A DNA stretch of 61,080 bases from Acidobacteriaceae bacterium (GTDB taxonomy: Bacteria > Acidobacteriota > Terriglobia > Terriglobales > Acidobacteriaceae), in NCBI GenBank assembly GCA_025934135.1, contig JAICYR010000002.1, forward strand, positions 1 through 61,080, read 5' to 3'. Every line of letters starts with the position of its first letter. Within the stretch, counting starts at the first letter, position 1. Below are positions 8,684 through 18,458 of the stretch, piece by piece. Both the position numbers and the translations under genes were made by a program. The notes under the pieces are model-generated. The model ran no database searches. It saw only the letters and a list, made by a program, of their open reading frames with translations, and had not been told where the DNA came from.

Positions 8684-10342
8684 CTATATCTCGAGAATCA
8701 CCGGCATAATCAGCGGACGCCGGCTCGAATTTTTCTGGATATACCGCTTCAAATCAATCCGGATTTTTTCCTTAATGACCCCGTAGTCGGCTTTCTCCTC
8801 CGCGCTTGACCCGTCCAGCGTCTTCGCCACCACTTGCCGCGCCGACTCGATCAATTCCTCGTCGGCTACGAATCCGCGCGTAAATACATCCGGTTGCCGC
8901 TCCACTTTGCCCGTCTGCTTGTTGATAGTCAGAATCGGCAGCACAATCCCGTCTTCCGACAAGTGCCTCCGGTCGCGGATCACCAGGTCCTCCACCACGT
9001 CCGCCGCCGAACCCGAATCGATGCACACACGCCCCGCCGTCACCTTGCCCGCCTTGCTCGCATTCGCGCGGTCCAGTTCCAACACGTCGCCGTTCTCGAT
9101 CACCAGCGCCAGGTCCACCACGCCCACGCTCTGCGCCAGTTCGGCATGTTTCCTCAAGTGACGGTAATCCCCATGCACCGGAATAAAAAACTTCGGCTTC
9201 AGCAAATTAATCATCAGCCGCTGCTCTTCCTGGCTCGCATGCCCGCTTACATGGATCAGTCCCGACGCGCCATCGTCATAAATCACTTGCGCGTCCCGCC
9301 GATACAAATGGTCGATCACCCGGTAAATGCTCTTCTCATTTCCCGGAATCACCCTCGAACTCAGCACCACCGTATCGCCCGGCAATATCCGTGCATGCTT
9401 GTGGTTGTCCACCGCCGCCCGGCTCAGCGCGCTCATCGGCTCGCCCTGTGTTCCACTGATCAGCACCATTACTTGTTCCGGAGCGTGGTCCGCAATCTGC
9501 CCCGGATGAATCAGCAGCCCCGGCGGAACATCCAGATAGCCCAGGTCCTGTGCCACCTCCGACGACTCCACCATCGAGCGCCCCACCACCGCGACCTTGC
9601 GTCCATGCGCCCGCGCCAGGTCCATCGCAATCCGTATCCGGTAAATGGACGACGAAAAGCAGCTAAAGAACAGCTTCTTCTTCGTGCGCGAAAAAAGCTC
9701 GTCCAGACGCGGCTTGACTGACCACTCGCTCGGCGTATACCCCGGCCTGTCCACATTGGTCGAGTCCTGCAGCAGCGCCAGCACGCCGCGCTTACCGTAC
9801 TCCGCGAACCGATGCAGATCAAACGCTTTCCCATCCGGCGGCGACAGGTCAATCTTGAAGTCGCCCGTATGTACAATCACGCCCACCGGAGTCTCAATGG
9901 CCAGCGCCACGCAGTCCACCAGGCTGTGCGTCACCCGAATCGGTTCAATCGTGAACGGCCCCAGCCCAAACTTCGCTCCCGGAACAATCTCAATCAGTTC
10001 CGAGTCATCCAGCATCTTGTGCTCTTCGAGCTTGTTTTCCACATATGCCAGCGTGAACTCCGTCCCATACACCGGAACATTCAGTTCAGACAGAATCCAC
10101 GGCAGCCCACCAATGTGGTCCTCATGCCCGTGCGTCAGAATAATCCCGCGCACGTGTTCTTTGTTCTCGATCAGGTAAGAAATGTCCGGGACAACAACAT
10201 CCACGCCCAGCAGTTCCGACTCTGGAAACATCAACCCGGCGTCGATCACAATAATGTCGTCGTGCCAGCGGACGGCCAGGCAATTCATGCCAAATTCGCC
10301 CAGCCCACCCAGCGGAATAATCTGTAATTTTGAGTCAGCCAT
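8684..10342 (-). CDS. rnj: ribonuclease J
   Basis: Metallo-beta-lactamase/beta-CASP: GGLGEFGMNC, THGHEDHIGG, SGTQGEPMSALSR, HVSGHASQEE. Confidence 0.95.
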   Translation of the reverse strand: MADSKLQIIPLGGLGEFGMNCLAVRWHDDIIVIDAGLMFPESELLGVDVVVPDISYLIENKEHVRGIILTHGHEDHIGGLPWILSELNVPVYGTEFTLAYVENKLEEHKMLDDSELIEIVPGAKFGLGPFTIEPIRVTHSLVDCVALAIETPVGVIVHTGDFKIDLSPPDGKAFDLHRFAEYGKRGVLALLQDSTNVDRPGYTPSEWSVKPRLDELFSRTKKKLFFSCFSSSIYRIRIAMDLARAHGRKVAVVGRSMVESSEVAQDLGYLDVPPGLLIHPGQIADHAPEQVMVLISGTQGEPMSALSRAAVDNHKHARILPGDTVVLSSRVIPGNEKSIYRVIDHLYRRDAQVIYDDGASGLIHVSGHASQEEQRLMINLLKPKFFIPVHGDYRHLRKHAELAQSVGVVDLALVIENGDVLELDRANASKAGKVTAGRVCIDSGSAADVVEDLVIRDRRHLSEDGIVLPILTINKQTGKVERQPDVFTRGFVADEELIESARQVVAKTLDGSSAEEKADYGVIKEKIRIDLKRYIQKNSSRRPLIMPVILEI

Positions 10343-10468
10343 CGAAACTACGATGCTATCAGGTGTACGGCCACCATCAAAGCCGATTAGCTCAAACTGC
10401 CGAAGGTTGCCCCAGTGTAGTCATATTTGCGTCCCTTCGCAGCGCCAGTACTGCGCATCAATCTATCT

Positions 10469-10876
10469 ATGGACAGAACGCATCGGCCCTGCTTTCTCGT
10501 TGTTGACCGCGAATACTCCGGCAGCATTTCGACCCGCAAACTTGTCATTGAAACCGCGAAGTTCAACGTTCTCACCGCCTACAGTGTCGCCGAGGCACTT
10601 ACCACTCTCAGGAGATTCCCCGCGGTCGATGGAATCGTGGTGGACGCCGAAATGCCGGAGATGCCCTGCCCCGACCTCGTCCGCTCTCTCAAGCATCTAG
10701 CGCCTTCCGTCCCCGTCATTATCGTCCACCGGCCACTCAGTGAGCCTTGCAACGGGGCCGAATATCAGCTCGACACTTTCGACCCCAAGCAGTTGCTCGG
10801 CCTGCTGCAAAGCCTCTGCCCCGAACAGGCGAAGGCTGTCGAAGAGCGGAACGAATCGTTGAAAGCACAGGAATAG
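10469..10876 (+). CDS. response-regulator receiver-domain protein
   Basis: FLVVDREYSGS...DGIVVDAEMPEMPCPDLVRSLK receiver pattern. Confidence 0.75.
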   Translation: MDRTHRPCFLVVDREYSGSISTRKLVIETAKFNVLTAYSVAEALTTLRRFPAVDGIVVDAEMPEMPCPDLVRSLKHLAPSVPVIIVHRPLSEPCNGAEYQLDTFDPKQLLGLLQSLCPEQAKAVEERNESLKAQE

Positions 10877-10993
10877 TCTTGCCTCGTATTTTTTCGCTCC
10901 AGCCGCGAGTGGCTCATTCAGGCTATAATCCTCCTGCCTGGTCCCCGCCCGGCGCCGCGCCCTTCCACTCCACATCAGGGCGGAGGACACCCA

Positions 10994-12919
10994 ATGTGCG
11001 GAATTGCCGCGCTGTTTTCACGCCGTGATCCGGTTTCTGCCGCGACGATTGAGCGCGCCACGCGGAGCCTGCACCATCGCGGCCCAGATGGCCAGCGCCA
11101 CTGGATATCCCCGGACCGCCGCGTCGCACTGGGCCATGCGCGCCTCAGCATTATTGACCTCGCTACCGGCGACCAGCCCATCGCCAGTGAGGATGGACGC
11201 ACACACATCATCGTCAACGGCGAGCTCTACGGATATGAAGCCATCCAGCGCGAACTGGAAGCATCCGGCCACCATCTTCGCACCCGGTCCGACAGCGAAA
11301 TTGCCCTCCATCTGTACGAAGACCTTGGTCCCGAATGTCTTCACAAGCTGCGCGGCGAGTTCGCGTTCGTTCTCTGGGATGAAACCAACCGGACCCTTTT
11401 CGCCGCACGCGACCGCTTCGGAATCAAGCCCCTGTTTTACGCGATTCACAATGACACCCTTTATTTCGCTTCCGAGGTCAAGGCGCTCTTCGCTGCCGGC
11501 GTGCCCGCCCGCTGGGACGCCGAGTCCGTCTACCACTCCATCGAGGGCGGTAGCCACCAGTCGCGCACGCTCTACGACGGAGTCTTCCAGGTCCCGCCCG
11601 GCCACTATCTCATCGCCACCGGGAAGCACCTCCAGATTCACCAATACTGGGATTTCAACTATCCCGCCGCCGATCACGCCCCGCTTCGCTCGGACGCCGA
11701 TTACGCCGCCGAGGTTCGCCACGCGCTGGAAGAAGCTGTTCGCATACGCCTCCGCGCCGATGTGCCTGTCGGTTGCTATCTCAGCGGCGGACTCGACTCC
11801 TGTGCTGTCCTCGGCCTCGCCGCCAAACATCACGCCGATCCCATTCGCGCCTTCTCCCTCACCTTCGACCACCCTGACTACGACGAAGAGAAGCAGGCGA
11901 AGGAAATGGCTGCCAAAGCCAACGCGGAGTTCCACCCTATTCCCATCCGCCAGGATGACCTCGCCGACAACCTTCCCGGAGCAATCCTGCAGTCGGAAAC
12001 CTTCTGCATCAATGCTCATGGCGTAGCCAAGTACGTTCTCAGCCGCGCCGTCCACAATGCCGGATACAAGGTCGTGCTCACCGGCGAAGGTTCCGATGAG
12101 ATCCTCGCCGGATATCCCCACTTCCGCCGCGACATGCTGCTCTACAACCGCAACGGACAGGACCCAGCCCAAATAGCCGCGCTACTCAGCAACCTGGAAA
12201 AGCTCAACCCTGTGTCGCGCGGCCTGCTGATGCCCGACGGCGATGCCCGTCCGCTCGAAAACGTTCAGCGCGTGCTTGGCTTTATCCCGTCCTGGATTGA
12301 AACCTTCTCCGCGCGCGCCGCCAAAATGCAGACCCTGCTCGCGCCCGACTTCACCGCGGAATACGGTGGCCGTGAGAGCTACCAACCTCTATTCAGCGGC
12401 CTCGACATTCGCAAGCAGCTCACAGGCCGCGACCCTGTGCATCAATCCCTGTATCTCTGGGCAAAGACGCTGCTGCCCAACTACATCCTCACCGTCCTCG
12501 GCGACCGCATGGAGATGGCCCACTCCGTTGAAGGCCGTGTGCCCTTTCTAGACCACCACCTCGTCGAAGTCATCTGCTCCCAACCCGTAAGCCAGAAGAT
12601 CCACGGCACCACCGAAAAATACGTCCTCCGCGAAGCCACCCGCGACGTCATCACCGACACGGTCTACCGCCGCCAGAAGCACCCATTTGTCAGCCCGCCT
12701 GCAACGCTGAATCCCAAACAAAAGCTCAGCGCGTTCGTCAACGATACTCTGCGCGGATCGGCCCTGACAGCCATCCCTTTTTTCAATCAGAAAAATGTCG
12801 TCGGTTTGCTCGACCGGGTTGGCACAATGGACGAAGGCGCGCGCGTAGCTTACGACCAGGTCCTCATGCTCCTCGTCAGCGCCTGTACCCTGCAAACAGG
12901 ACTAAAGCTGGAAGCATAA
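10994..12919 (+). CDS. asnB: asparagine synthase (glutamine-hydrolysing)
   Basis: MCGIAALF class II amidotransferase N-terminus; SGGLDSCAVLGLA PP-loop; EGSDEILAGYPHF. Confidence 0.95.
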   Translation: MCGIAALFSRRDPVSAATIERATRSLHHRGPDGQRHWISPDRRVALGHARLSIIDLATGDQPIASEDGRTHIIVNGELYGYEAIQRELEASGHHLRTRSDSEIALHLYEDLGPECLHKLRGEFAFVLWDETNRTLFAARDRFGIKPLFYAIHNDTLYFASEVKALFAAGVPARWDAESVYHSIEGGSHQSRTLYDGVFQVPPGHYLIATGKHLQIHQYWDFNYPAADHAPLRSDADYAAEVRHALEEAVRIRLRADVPVGCYLSGGLDSCAVLGLAAKHHADPIRAFSLTFDHPDYDEEKQAKEMAAKANAEFHPIPIRQDDLADNLPGAILQSETFCINAHGVAKYVLSRAVHNAGYKVVLTGEGSDEILAGYPHFRRDMLLYNRNGQDPAQIAALLSNLEKLNPVSRGLLMPDGDARPLENVQRVLGFIPSWIETFSARAAKMQTLLAPDFTAEYGGRESYQPLFSGLDIRKQLTGRDPVHQSLYLWAKTLLPNYILTVLGDRMEMAHSVEGRVPFLDHHLVEVICSQPVSQKIHGTTEKYVLREATRDVITDTVYRRQKHPFVSPPATLNPKQKLSAFVNDTLRGSALTAIPFFNQKNVVGLLDRVGTMDEGARVAYDQVLMLLVSACTLQTGLKLEA

Positions 12920-12991
12920 GTGCGAAGCGGGCGCCGGGTTGCTGCGCAGGAACTGCTACAATTTTGCGATCAATCGTGGAGACCCAATCGC

Positions 12992-13414
12992 ATGCGTAAC
13001 CAATCCATCGGTCTTCTTGTTCTCCGCATCCTTGTCGGCTGGGTCTTCATTTCAGAAGGCATTCAGAAGCTCTATTTCCCCGGAACCCTCGGCGTCGCCC
13101 GCTTCGCTAAAATCGGGATCCCCGACCCCGGCTTCTCCGCTCCCTTCGTTGGCGGCGTCGAGATCGTCTTCGGAGTGCTGGTTCTGCTCGGAATCTACAC
13201 CGTCTGGGCTTGCATCCCTCTGCTGGCCGTCATCTGCACCGCCATTGCTACCACCAAGATTCCCTACTTTATCCACCACGGTGCCTGGGCCGCCCTGCAC
13301 GAGAGCCGAACCGACATCTCGATGCTCCTCGGCCTCATCGCCATCCTCTTACTCGGCCCGGGACTGCTCTCCCTCGACGCCCGCCGCCGTCGCACGACTC
13401 AGCCCATCCGCTGA
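12992..13414 (+). CDS. DoxX family membrane protein
   Basis: LLVLRILVGWVFISEGIQKLYFPGTLGVARFAKIGIP. Confidence 0.85.
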   Translation: MRNQSIGLLVLRILVGWVFISEGIQKLYFPGTLGVARFAKIGIPDPGFSAPFVGGVEIVFGVLVLLGIYTVWACIPLLAVICTAIATTKIPYFIHHGAWAALHESRTDISMLLGLIAILLLGPGLLSLDARRRRTTQPIR

Positions 13415-13528
13415 CCCACCGCTCCTTTGAATAGAACCTGATCCACTCCTGGCCCCGCGACCAGCGGGAGCGCCTTAACGGATTGATCCAAAGAGGCGCG
13501 AAGCGCGTTCGCCTGGACGGCCAGTCCC

Positions 13529-14374
13529 CTAGCGCAGCAGTTCTTCCAGTGCCGAGCTCAACTCTGTCTTCTCGTCCCGGTACTTCACAATCACCGGAGT
13601 GTAAACACTCAACCCCCACTCCTCAGCCTTGCCCTTATGCACTGCCCGCGCTCCCGGAACCACCACCGCACCTTCCGGAATCACCAGCGGCTTTTCGCCC
13701 TCGGCGCGCAGCACTTCGCCTTTCACCACGTCATACACCGGAGTCCCCCGCGTCAGCACCGTTCCCGCCGCCAGCACCGCCCGCTTCCGCACGATAGTGC
13801 CCTCATACACGCCGCAGTTGCCGCCCACCAGCACATCATCTTCCAGAATCACCGGACTCGCATTCACCGGCTCCAGCACGCCACCCACCTGCGCCGCCGC
13901 GCTCAGGTGAACTCGCTTGCCAATCTGCGCGCAACTCCCCACCAACGCGTGCGAATCCACCATCGTGCCCTCGTCCACATACGCGCCCACGTTCACGTAC
14001 ATGGGAGGCATGCACACTACGCCCTTCGCCACATACGCCCCGGCCCGCACCGACGATCCGCCCGGAACCACCCGCACGCCCTCTTCCGCCGTGAACCGCC
14101 GCGCCGGATACGTGTGCTTGTCAACGAACGATAGTCCATCGCCCGACGTCGTCAGCGACCCCAGCCGAAACCCCAGCAGGATCCCCTGTTTCACCCACGC
14201 ATTCACCCGCCAACCCGTCGGCGAATCAGCGTCCGGTTCCGCCGCGCGAACCACGCCCTTTTCCAGCGCCTCGCGCAGGTTTTCAAATGCGACCATCGCG
14301 CCTGAGTCACCCACAACGGCCACACCGGACGCAAAATACTCCTCAATTTTCAGGGAAAGATCTTCTCGACTCAC
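13529..14374 (-). CDS. dapD: 2,3,4,5-tetrahydropyridine-2,6-dicarboxylate N-succinyltransferase
   Basis: Hexapeptide-repeat transferase: [70 protein letters not shown]. Confidence 0.95.
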   Translation of the reverse strand: MSREDLSLKIEEYFASGVAVVGDSGAMVAFENLREALEKGVVRAAEPDADSPTGWRVNAWVKQGILLGFRLGSLTTSGDGLSFVDKHTYPARRFTAEEGVRVVPGGSSVRAGAYVAKGVVCMPPMYVNVGAYVDEGTMVDSHALVGSCAQIGKRVHLSAAAQVGGVLEPVNASPVILEDDVLVGGNCGVYEGTIVRKRAVLAAGTVLTRGTPVYDVVKGEVLRAEGEKPLVIPEGAVVVPGARAVHKGKAEEWGLSVYTPVIVKYRDEKTELSSALEELLR

Positions 14375-14586
14375 AACCGGAGTCTACCAGAGGCATTAGA
14401 TTGCTTCCGCAGTGCAGGCAGCGAGCCGATTCAGTCGAACTCACGCGCGTACATCCGTCGTGTCATCGGTCGGGCCACGGATACTGTAGCAGTGTGGAAG
14501 CGGAAGAGGGCTTTATCCTCTTTCGATTCCACACCCGCCCGTCCGGCAAGGACCGCCCGCCGCGCAGGCGCCGCCAGAGGCCAACC

Positions 14587-15489
14587 TCACTCGCGCCCCG
14601 CGGCCGTCCCCGCTCCAATCACCGCCATCGCCGGATCTTCCGGCAGCACTTCGAGCGAATAGCTCTGCATGGGGCTCATCTTCACCATCTGATACAACAA
14701 TTCCTTCAGCCGCGCCAGGTCCAGCCTGCCAATCTCGCGCCCTGTGAAGTAGAACCGCCCCGACCCTTCCAGATGAATCATCGAAGCGGTCGCCGCCGCC
14801 AGTGCCCTGTGCCACAGGTCTACGAAATTGGCGCAGCGACGGTCGCCTTTTCGCGCGTGCTCGAAAATTTCGTGCGGCTCCATGTCCATAAACCGCAGCC
14901 GCATCGCGCGATACCCCATGATTCCCTCCAGATGCCCCTTGCCGCCGCACCCGCAGTAGTTCTCTTTAGGATCGAGCGTCACCACCATATGGCCGCCCTC
15001 TAAAGGGCAGTCCGACGTGGGAAACTTTCCATATCCAATCCCGTTCCCAATCGTCCATACCCGAATCATCCGGTCCAGGTGCCCGCGCGTTGCCGCCAGT
15101 CCCGCCGCAACCGCGTCCGCGTCGTTCATCGCGCATACCGGATACTGGAGTCCCCGCTCCGCCAGCCCGCCGCGAATCGCCTCCTCTACCCTTGTGCCCT
15201 TCAGTTGCGGAAGATTCGGCGAGTCCTCCACCACTCCACTGCGAATCATCCCCGGCAGCGCCACGCCAACCGCCTGTACTCCCGAACCTTTCGGAGCCAG
15301 CGTCGCAATCTCGTCGCAAATCATCTCCCACAGCGAGTCCGCCGGAGTCTCCACCAGCGGCCCATTCTCTTCCGCATCCCCTTCCGGATGCTCGGGAAAC
15401 TGCCGCAGCTCGCCCGCGATCTTATGGTCCTCAATCAGTCCGGCCGCAATCCGGTCTGTCATCACTACGCCGACGGTCTTTGCCATCAC
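14587..15489 (-). CDS. ROK family protein (glucokinase-like)
   Basis: GVALPGMIRSGVVEDSPNLP...NDADAVAAGLA...CGCGGKGHLEGIMG. Confidence 0.85.
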   Translation of the reverse strand: MMAKTVGVVMTDRIAAGLIEDHKIAGELRQFPEHPEGDAEENGPLVETPADSLWEMICDEIATLAPKGSGVQAVGVALPGMIRSGVVEDSPNLPQLKGTRVEEAIRGGLAERGLQYPVCAMNDADAVAAGLAATRGHLDRMIRVWTIGNGIGYGKFPTSDCPLEGGHMVVTLDPKENYCGCGGKGHLEGIMGYRAMRLRFMDMEPHEIFEHARKGDRRCANFVDLWHRALAAATASMIHLEGSGRFYFTGREIGRLDLARLKELLYQMVKMSPMQSYSLEVLPEDPAMAVIGAGTAAGRE

Positions 15490-15504
15490 ATCCCCCTCGC
15501 CGCT

Positions 15505-16902
15505 TCAGCTTTCAAACCGCGCCAGCCGGTTGATCCCGTTAAACGCCGCCGCCTTATAGCATTCCGCCAGCGTCGGATAGTTAAATACCGTGTTGATAAA
15601 GTAGTCCACCGCGCCGCCCAGCACCATCACCGCCTGGCCAATATGGACCAGCTCCGCCGCGCCTTCGCCAATAATATGCACGCCCAGAATCTTTCGCGTC
15701 TCGCGATGAAAAATCAGCTTCAGCCTTCCCGTCGTGTCGCCCCGAATCTGCCCCCGCGCAATTTCGCGGTAATAGGCCACGCCCACCTCATACGGAACAT
15801 CCTCTTCCGTCAACTGCTCTTCCGTCTTCCCAATAAACGAAATCTCAGGAATCGTATAAATCCCATACGGATAAAAACTCGGGTTCGACTGCACGCCCTC
15901 ATCACCAAAAGCGCGCTCCACCGCGACCCGCCCCTGCTCCATCGAAACCGAAGCCAGGCTCGGAAACCCAATCACATCTCCGACGGCGAAAATATGCGGA
16001 ACCTTTGTCCGAAAATCCTTGTCCACCGGAATCCGCCCGCGCGCATCAGCCTCAATCCCGGCCGCAGTCAGGTTCAACTCATCGATGTTCCCCTGCCGTC
16101 CCACCGCGTACAGCAGCGCGTCGCCGGAAATCCGCTTCTTGCTCTCCAGATTCGCCACCACCGTCCCATCAGCAAGCTCCTCCACGCTCTCCACTTCTTC
16201 ATGCAGACGCATTGTCACGCGGCTGTCCCGCAGGTGATAGCTCAGCGCCTCCACAATCTCCTGATCTGCAAACTCCAGCAGCCTGGGCCTCTTCTCCACC
16301 AGTGTTACCCTCACGCCCAGCGCCGCAAACATACATGTGTACTCCACGCCAATCACGCCGCCGCCCACCACAATCAGTGTCTTCGGTAGCGCCTGCAAGT
16401 CCAGAATCTGATCGCTATTAATAATGTTCCGCCCGTTGATCGGAACCTTTGGAGAACTCGCCGGCTTTGTACCCACCGCGATTACAATCTTCTCCGCCTC
16501 GAAGAGGCTTTCTCCGCCTGGCGCGCAGACCTTCAGGTGATGGTCATCCACAAAGGTCGCCACGCCCGTCACCACGTCCACGCCGTTGCGTGAAAGCTGC
16601 GCCTCCGTCACATCCACTTCCGTCTTGATCACGTGCTGCACACGAAAGGCAAGATCAGACATCGTGATCTTTTCCTTCACGCGATAATTCCTCCCGTAAC
16701 TCGAGCGGTAGTTGTAGCCCGAGAGATGCAGCACCGCTTCCCGCATCGTCTTGCTGGGAATTGTGCCCGTGTTGATGCACACTCCTCCCACCACGTTCCG
16801 CATCTCCACCAGGGCCACTTTCTTGCCCTTCTTCACCGCCGAAACCGCCGCCCGCTGCCCCGACGGCCCCGATCCAATCACCAGCAAATCGTATTGAGCC
16901 AT
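15505..16902 (-). CDS. sthA: soluble pyridine nucleotide transhydrogenase / FAD disulfide oxidoreductase family
   Basis: LLVIGSGPSGQRAAVSAVKKGKKVALVE; VGGVCINTGTIPSKTMRE; dimerisation domain HIIGEGAAELVHIGQA. Confidence 0.9.
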   Translation of the reverse strand: MAQYDLLVIGSGPSGQRAAVSAVKKGKKVALVEMRNVVGGVCINTGTIPSKTMREAVLHLSGYNYRSSYGRNYRVKEKITMSDLAFRVQHVIKTEVDVTEAQLSRNGVDVVTGVATFVDDHHLKVCAPGGESLFEAEKIVIAVGTKPASSPKVPINGRNIINSDQILDLQALPKTLIVVGGGVIGVEYTCMFAALGVRVTLVEKRPRLLEFADQEIVEALSYHLRDSRVTMRLHEEVESVEELADGTVVANLESKKRISGDALLYAVGRQGNIDELNLTAAGIEADARGRIPVDKDFRTKVPHIFAVGDVIGFPSLASVSMEQGRVAVERAFGDEGVQSNPSFYPYGIYTIPEISFIGKTEEQLTEEDVPYEVGVAYYREIARGQIRGDTTGRLKLIFHRETRKILGVHIIGEGAAELVHIGQAVMVLGGAVDYFINTVFNYPTLAECYKAAAFNGINRLARFES

Positions 16903-17059
16903 ACTCTCCGAAAACTTCTACTCGTAGATGCCACCACGCGCTATCTTAACTCTAAGCGTTCACCGTCAAATGATCTCTCCGCACCCAATCAACACCCGAT
17001 TCCCAAAAACGAATGGACATCATCCTCCTAATCCCTCAACGCCCTAATCCCTAACTACG

Positions 17060-17758
17060 ATGCTCCTCTACGCCATCACCAACCGTCATCTGCTCCAACC
17101 CGACGATCCGGGTGCCCCATCCTTGGCGGCGGATGCAGAGCATTCGACAAGGGTGGGAACCGCCGCCCTCATCACTCTCGCCCGCCAATGGGCCGCCCGC
17201 AACATCGACTACATCCAGATTCGAGAAAAAGACCTCGACCTCCGCGAACTCACCCACGCCATCGTCTCCGCTGTCCGCGAAATCAACCAGACCACGAAGG
17301 TCCTCTTGAACGGCCCCGCCGCCAGCGCCCTCGCCGCCGGAGCCGACGGCGTCCACCTCCCCACTAACGCCGCTCCAAACGTCGCAGCCGAAGCCCGCGC
17401 CCTCTTTGCCCAATCCGGACGCGACGCCATTCTCAGTCACTCCTGCCACTCCATTCAGGAAGTCATGAGAATCCGCGAGGAATCGCAGCGCGACCCACAC
17501 GCCACCACCGCCAACACACTCATCCTCTACGCGCCGGTCTTTGAAAAAGTAATCGCCCCGCCGGCGCCCAATCAGCCAGCCGAAAAAGTCTGCGGACAGG
17601 GCCTCGACGCCCTCCGCGCCGCCGTTCACGCCGCCGGAAACATCCCCGTCCTCGCCCTCGGCGGCATCACGACCGAAAACGCCCCAACCTGCCTCGCCGC
17701 CGGTGCCTCCGGCATCGCCGCGATCCGCCTCTTTCTCAATTACGAGTGGCCAGTTTGA
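17060..17758 (+). CDS. thiE: thiamine-phosphate synthase
   Basis: LYAITNRHLL...IDYIQIREKDLDLREL...VLLNGPAASALAAGADGVHLP...PVLALGGITTENA. Confidence 0.85.
   Translation: MLLYAITNRHLLQPDDPGAPSLAADAEHSTRVGTAALITLARQWAARNIDYIQIREKDLDLRELTHAIVSAVREINQTTKVLLNGPAASALAAGADGVHLPTNAAPNVAAEARALFAQSGRDAILSHSCHSIQEVMRIREESQRDPHATTANTLILYAPVFEKVIAPPAPNQPAEKVCGQGLDALRAAVHAAGNIPVLALGGITTENAPTCLAAGASGIAAIRLFLNYEWPV
17110..17158. repeat. dispersed palindromic repeat inside thiE
   Basis: GGGTGCCCCATCCTTGGCGG...GACAAGGGTGGGA. Confidence 0.75.
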
Positions 17759-17805
17759 CATCTGTTGTCATATTTGACAAAATACCGTTTGGATGAGCCC
17801 AGCAC

Positions 17806-18153
17806 ATGACTCGACAAACTAGGCCAGTCTCATGGGTCAATGCTGCCCTCAAAGAGTTTCGGACATTTCCCGAAGACGCTCAGGCCATCTGCCTCACGGC
17901 GCTTACCATCGCCGCCGAAGGCGGTAAGTCTGACATCGCGAAGCCAATGCGGGGTCTGGGATCAGGCGTCTTTGAAATCGCATTGCCTAATAAGCGAGAT
18001 GCCTTTCGAGTCATCTATGCGCTGCAACTCGGCGAGGAAATTTGGGTGGTTCATGCTTTTCAGAAGAAATCAACTCAGGGCATCAAGACCCCCAAACGTG
18101 AAATCGAACTTATATCGGATCGCCTAAAGAGACTCAAGGAGACCTTGCGATGA
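17806..18153 (+). CDS. type II toxin, RelE/HigB (phage Gp49-like) family
   Basis: GLGSGVFEIALPNKRDAFRVIYALQLGEEIWVVHAFQKKSTQGIKTPKREIEL is the Gp49/HigB signature. Confidence 0.9.
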   Translation: MTRQTRPVSWVNAALKEFRTFPEDAQAICLTALTIAAEGGKSDIAKPMRGLGSGVFEIALPNKRDAFRVIYALQLGEEIWVVHAFQKKSTQGIKTPKREIELISDRLKRLKETLR

Positions 18154-18449
18154 AAACCAAATCCTTCCCACTAACCCGCGGAAGTGGCAATGTATTCCGC
18201 GATCTCGAACATCCAAATGCCGACATCGAGCAATTCAAAGCCATTCTCGCCGCAGAAATCATCAAAGCTCTCGACCGCGAGCACCTCACCGTCCGCGCCG
18301 CTCACGACCGTACCGGAATCGCTGCGGCGGATTTCTCCCGCATCCGCAATGCCAATCTTGCGCGCTTTACCGTGGACCGACTCATGGCCATCCTCAACCG
18401 CCTCGGCTCGCGCGTGGAGGTAAAGGTCCGCGTCCGCCGTGCCGCCTGA
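18150..18449 (+). CDS. cognate XRE-family antitoxin
   Basis: ATGA overlap with toxin; NVFRDLEHPNADIEQFKAILAAEIIKALDREHLTVRAAHDRTGIAAADFSRIRNANLARFTVDRLMAILNRLG. Confidence 0.9.
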   Translation: MKTKSFPLTRGSGNVFRDLEHPNADIEQFKAILAAEIIKALDREHLTVRAAHDRTGIAAADFSRIRNANLARFTVDRLMAILNRLGSRVEVKVRVRRAA

Positions 18450-18458
18450 CCCGTCGCC

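Noticed and set aside
11018-12172. 384-aa minus-strand frame opposite asnB
   Set aside because: Gly/Val/Ala-rich shadow frame of a certain asparagine synthase.
15079-16389. 436-aa open frame opposite ROK and sthA
   Set aside because: Spans two well-supported minus-strand genes; compositional artefact.
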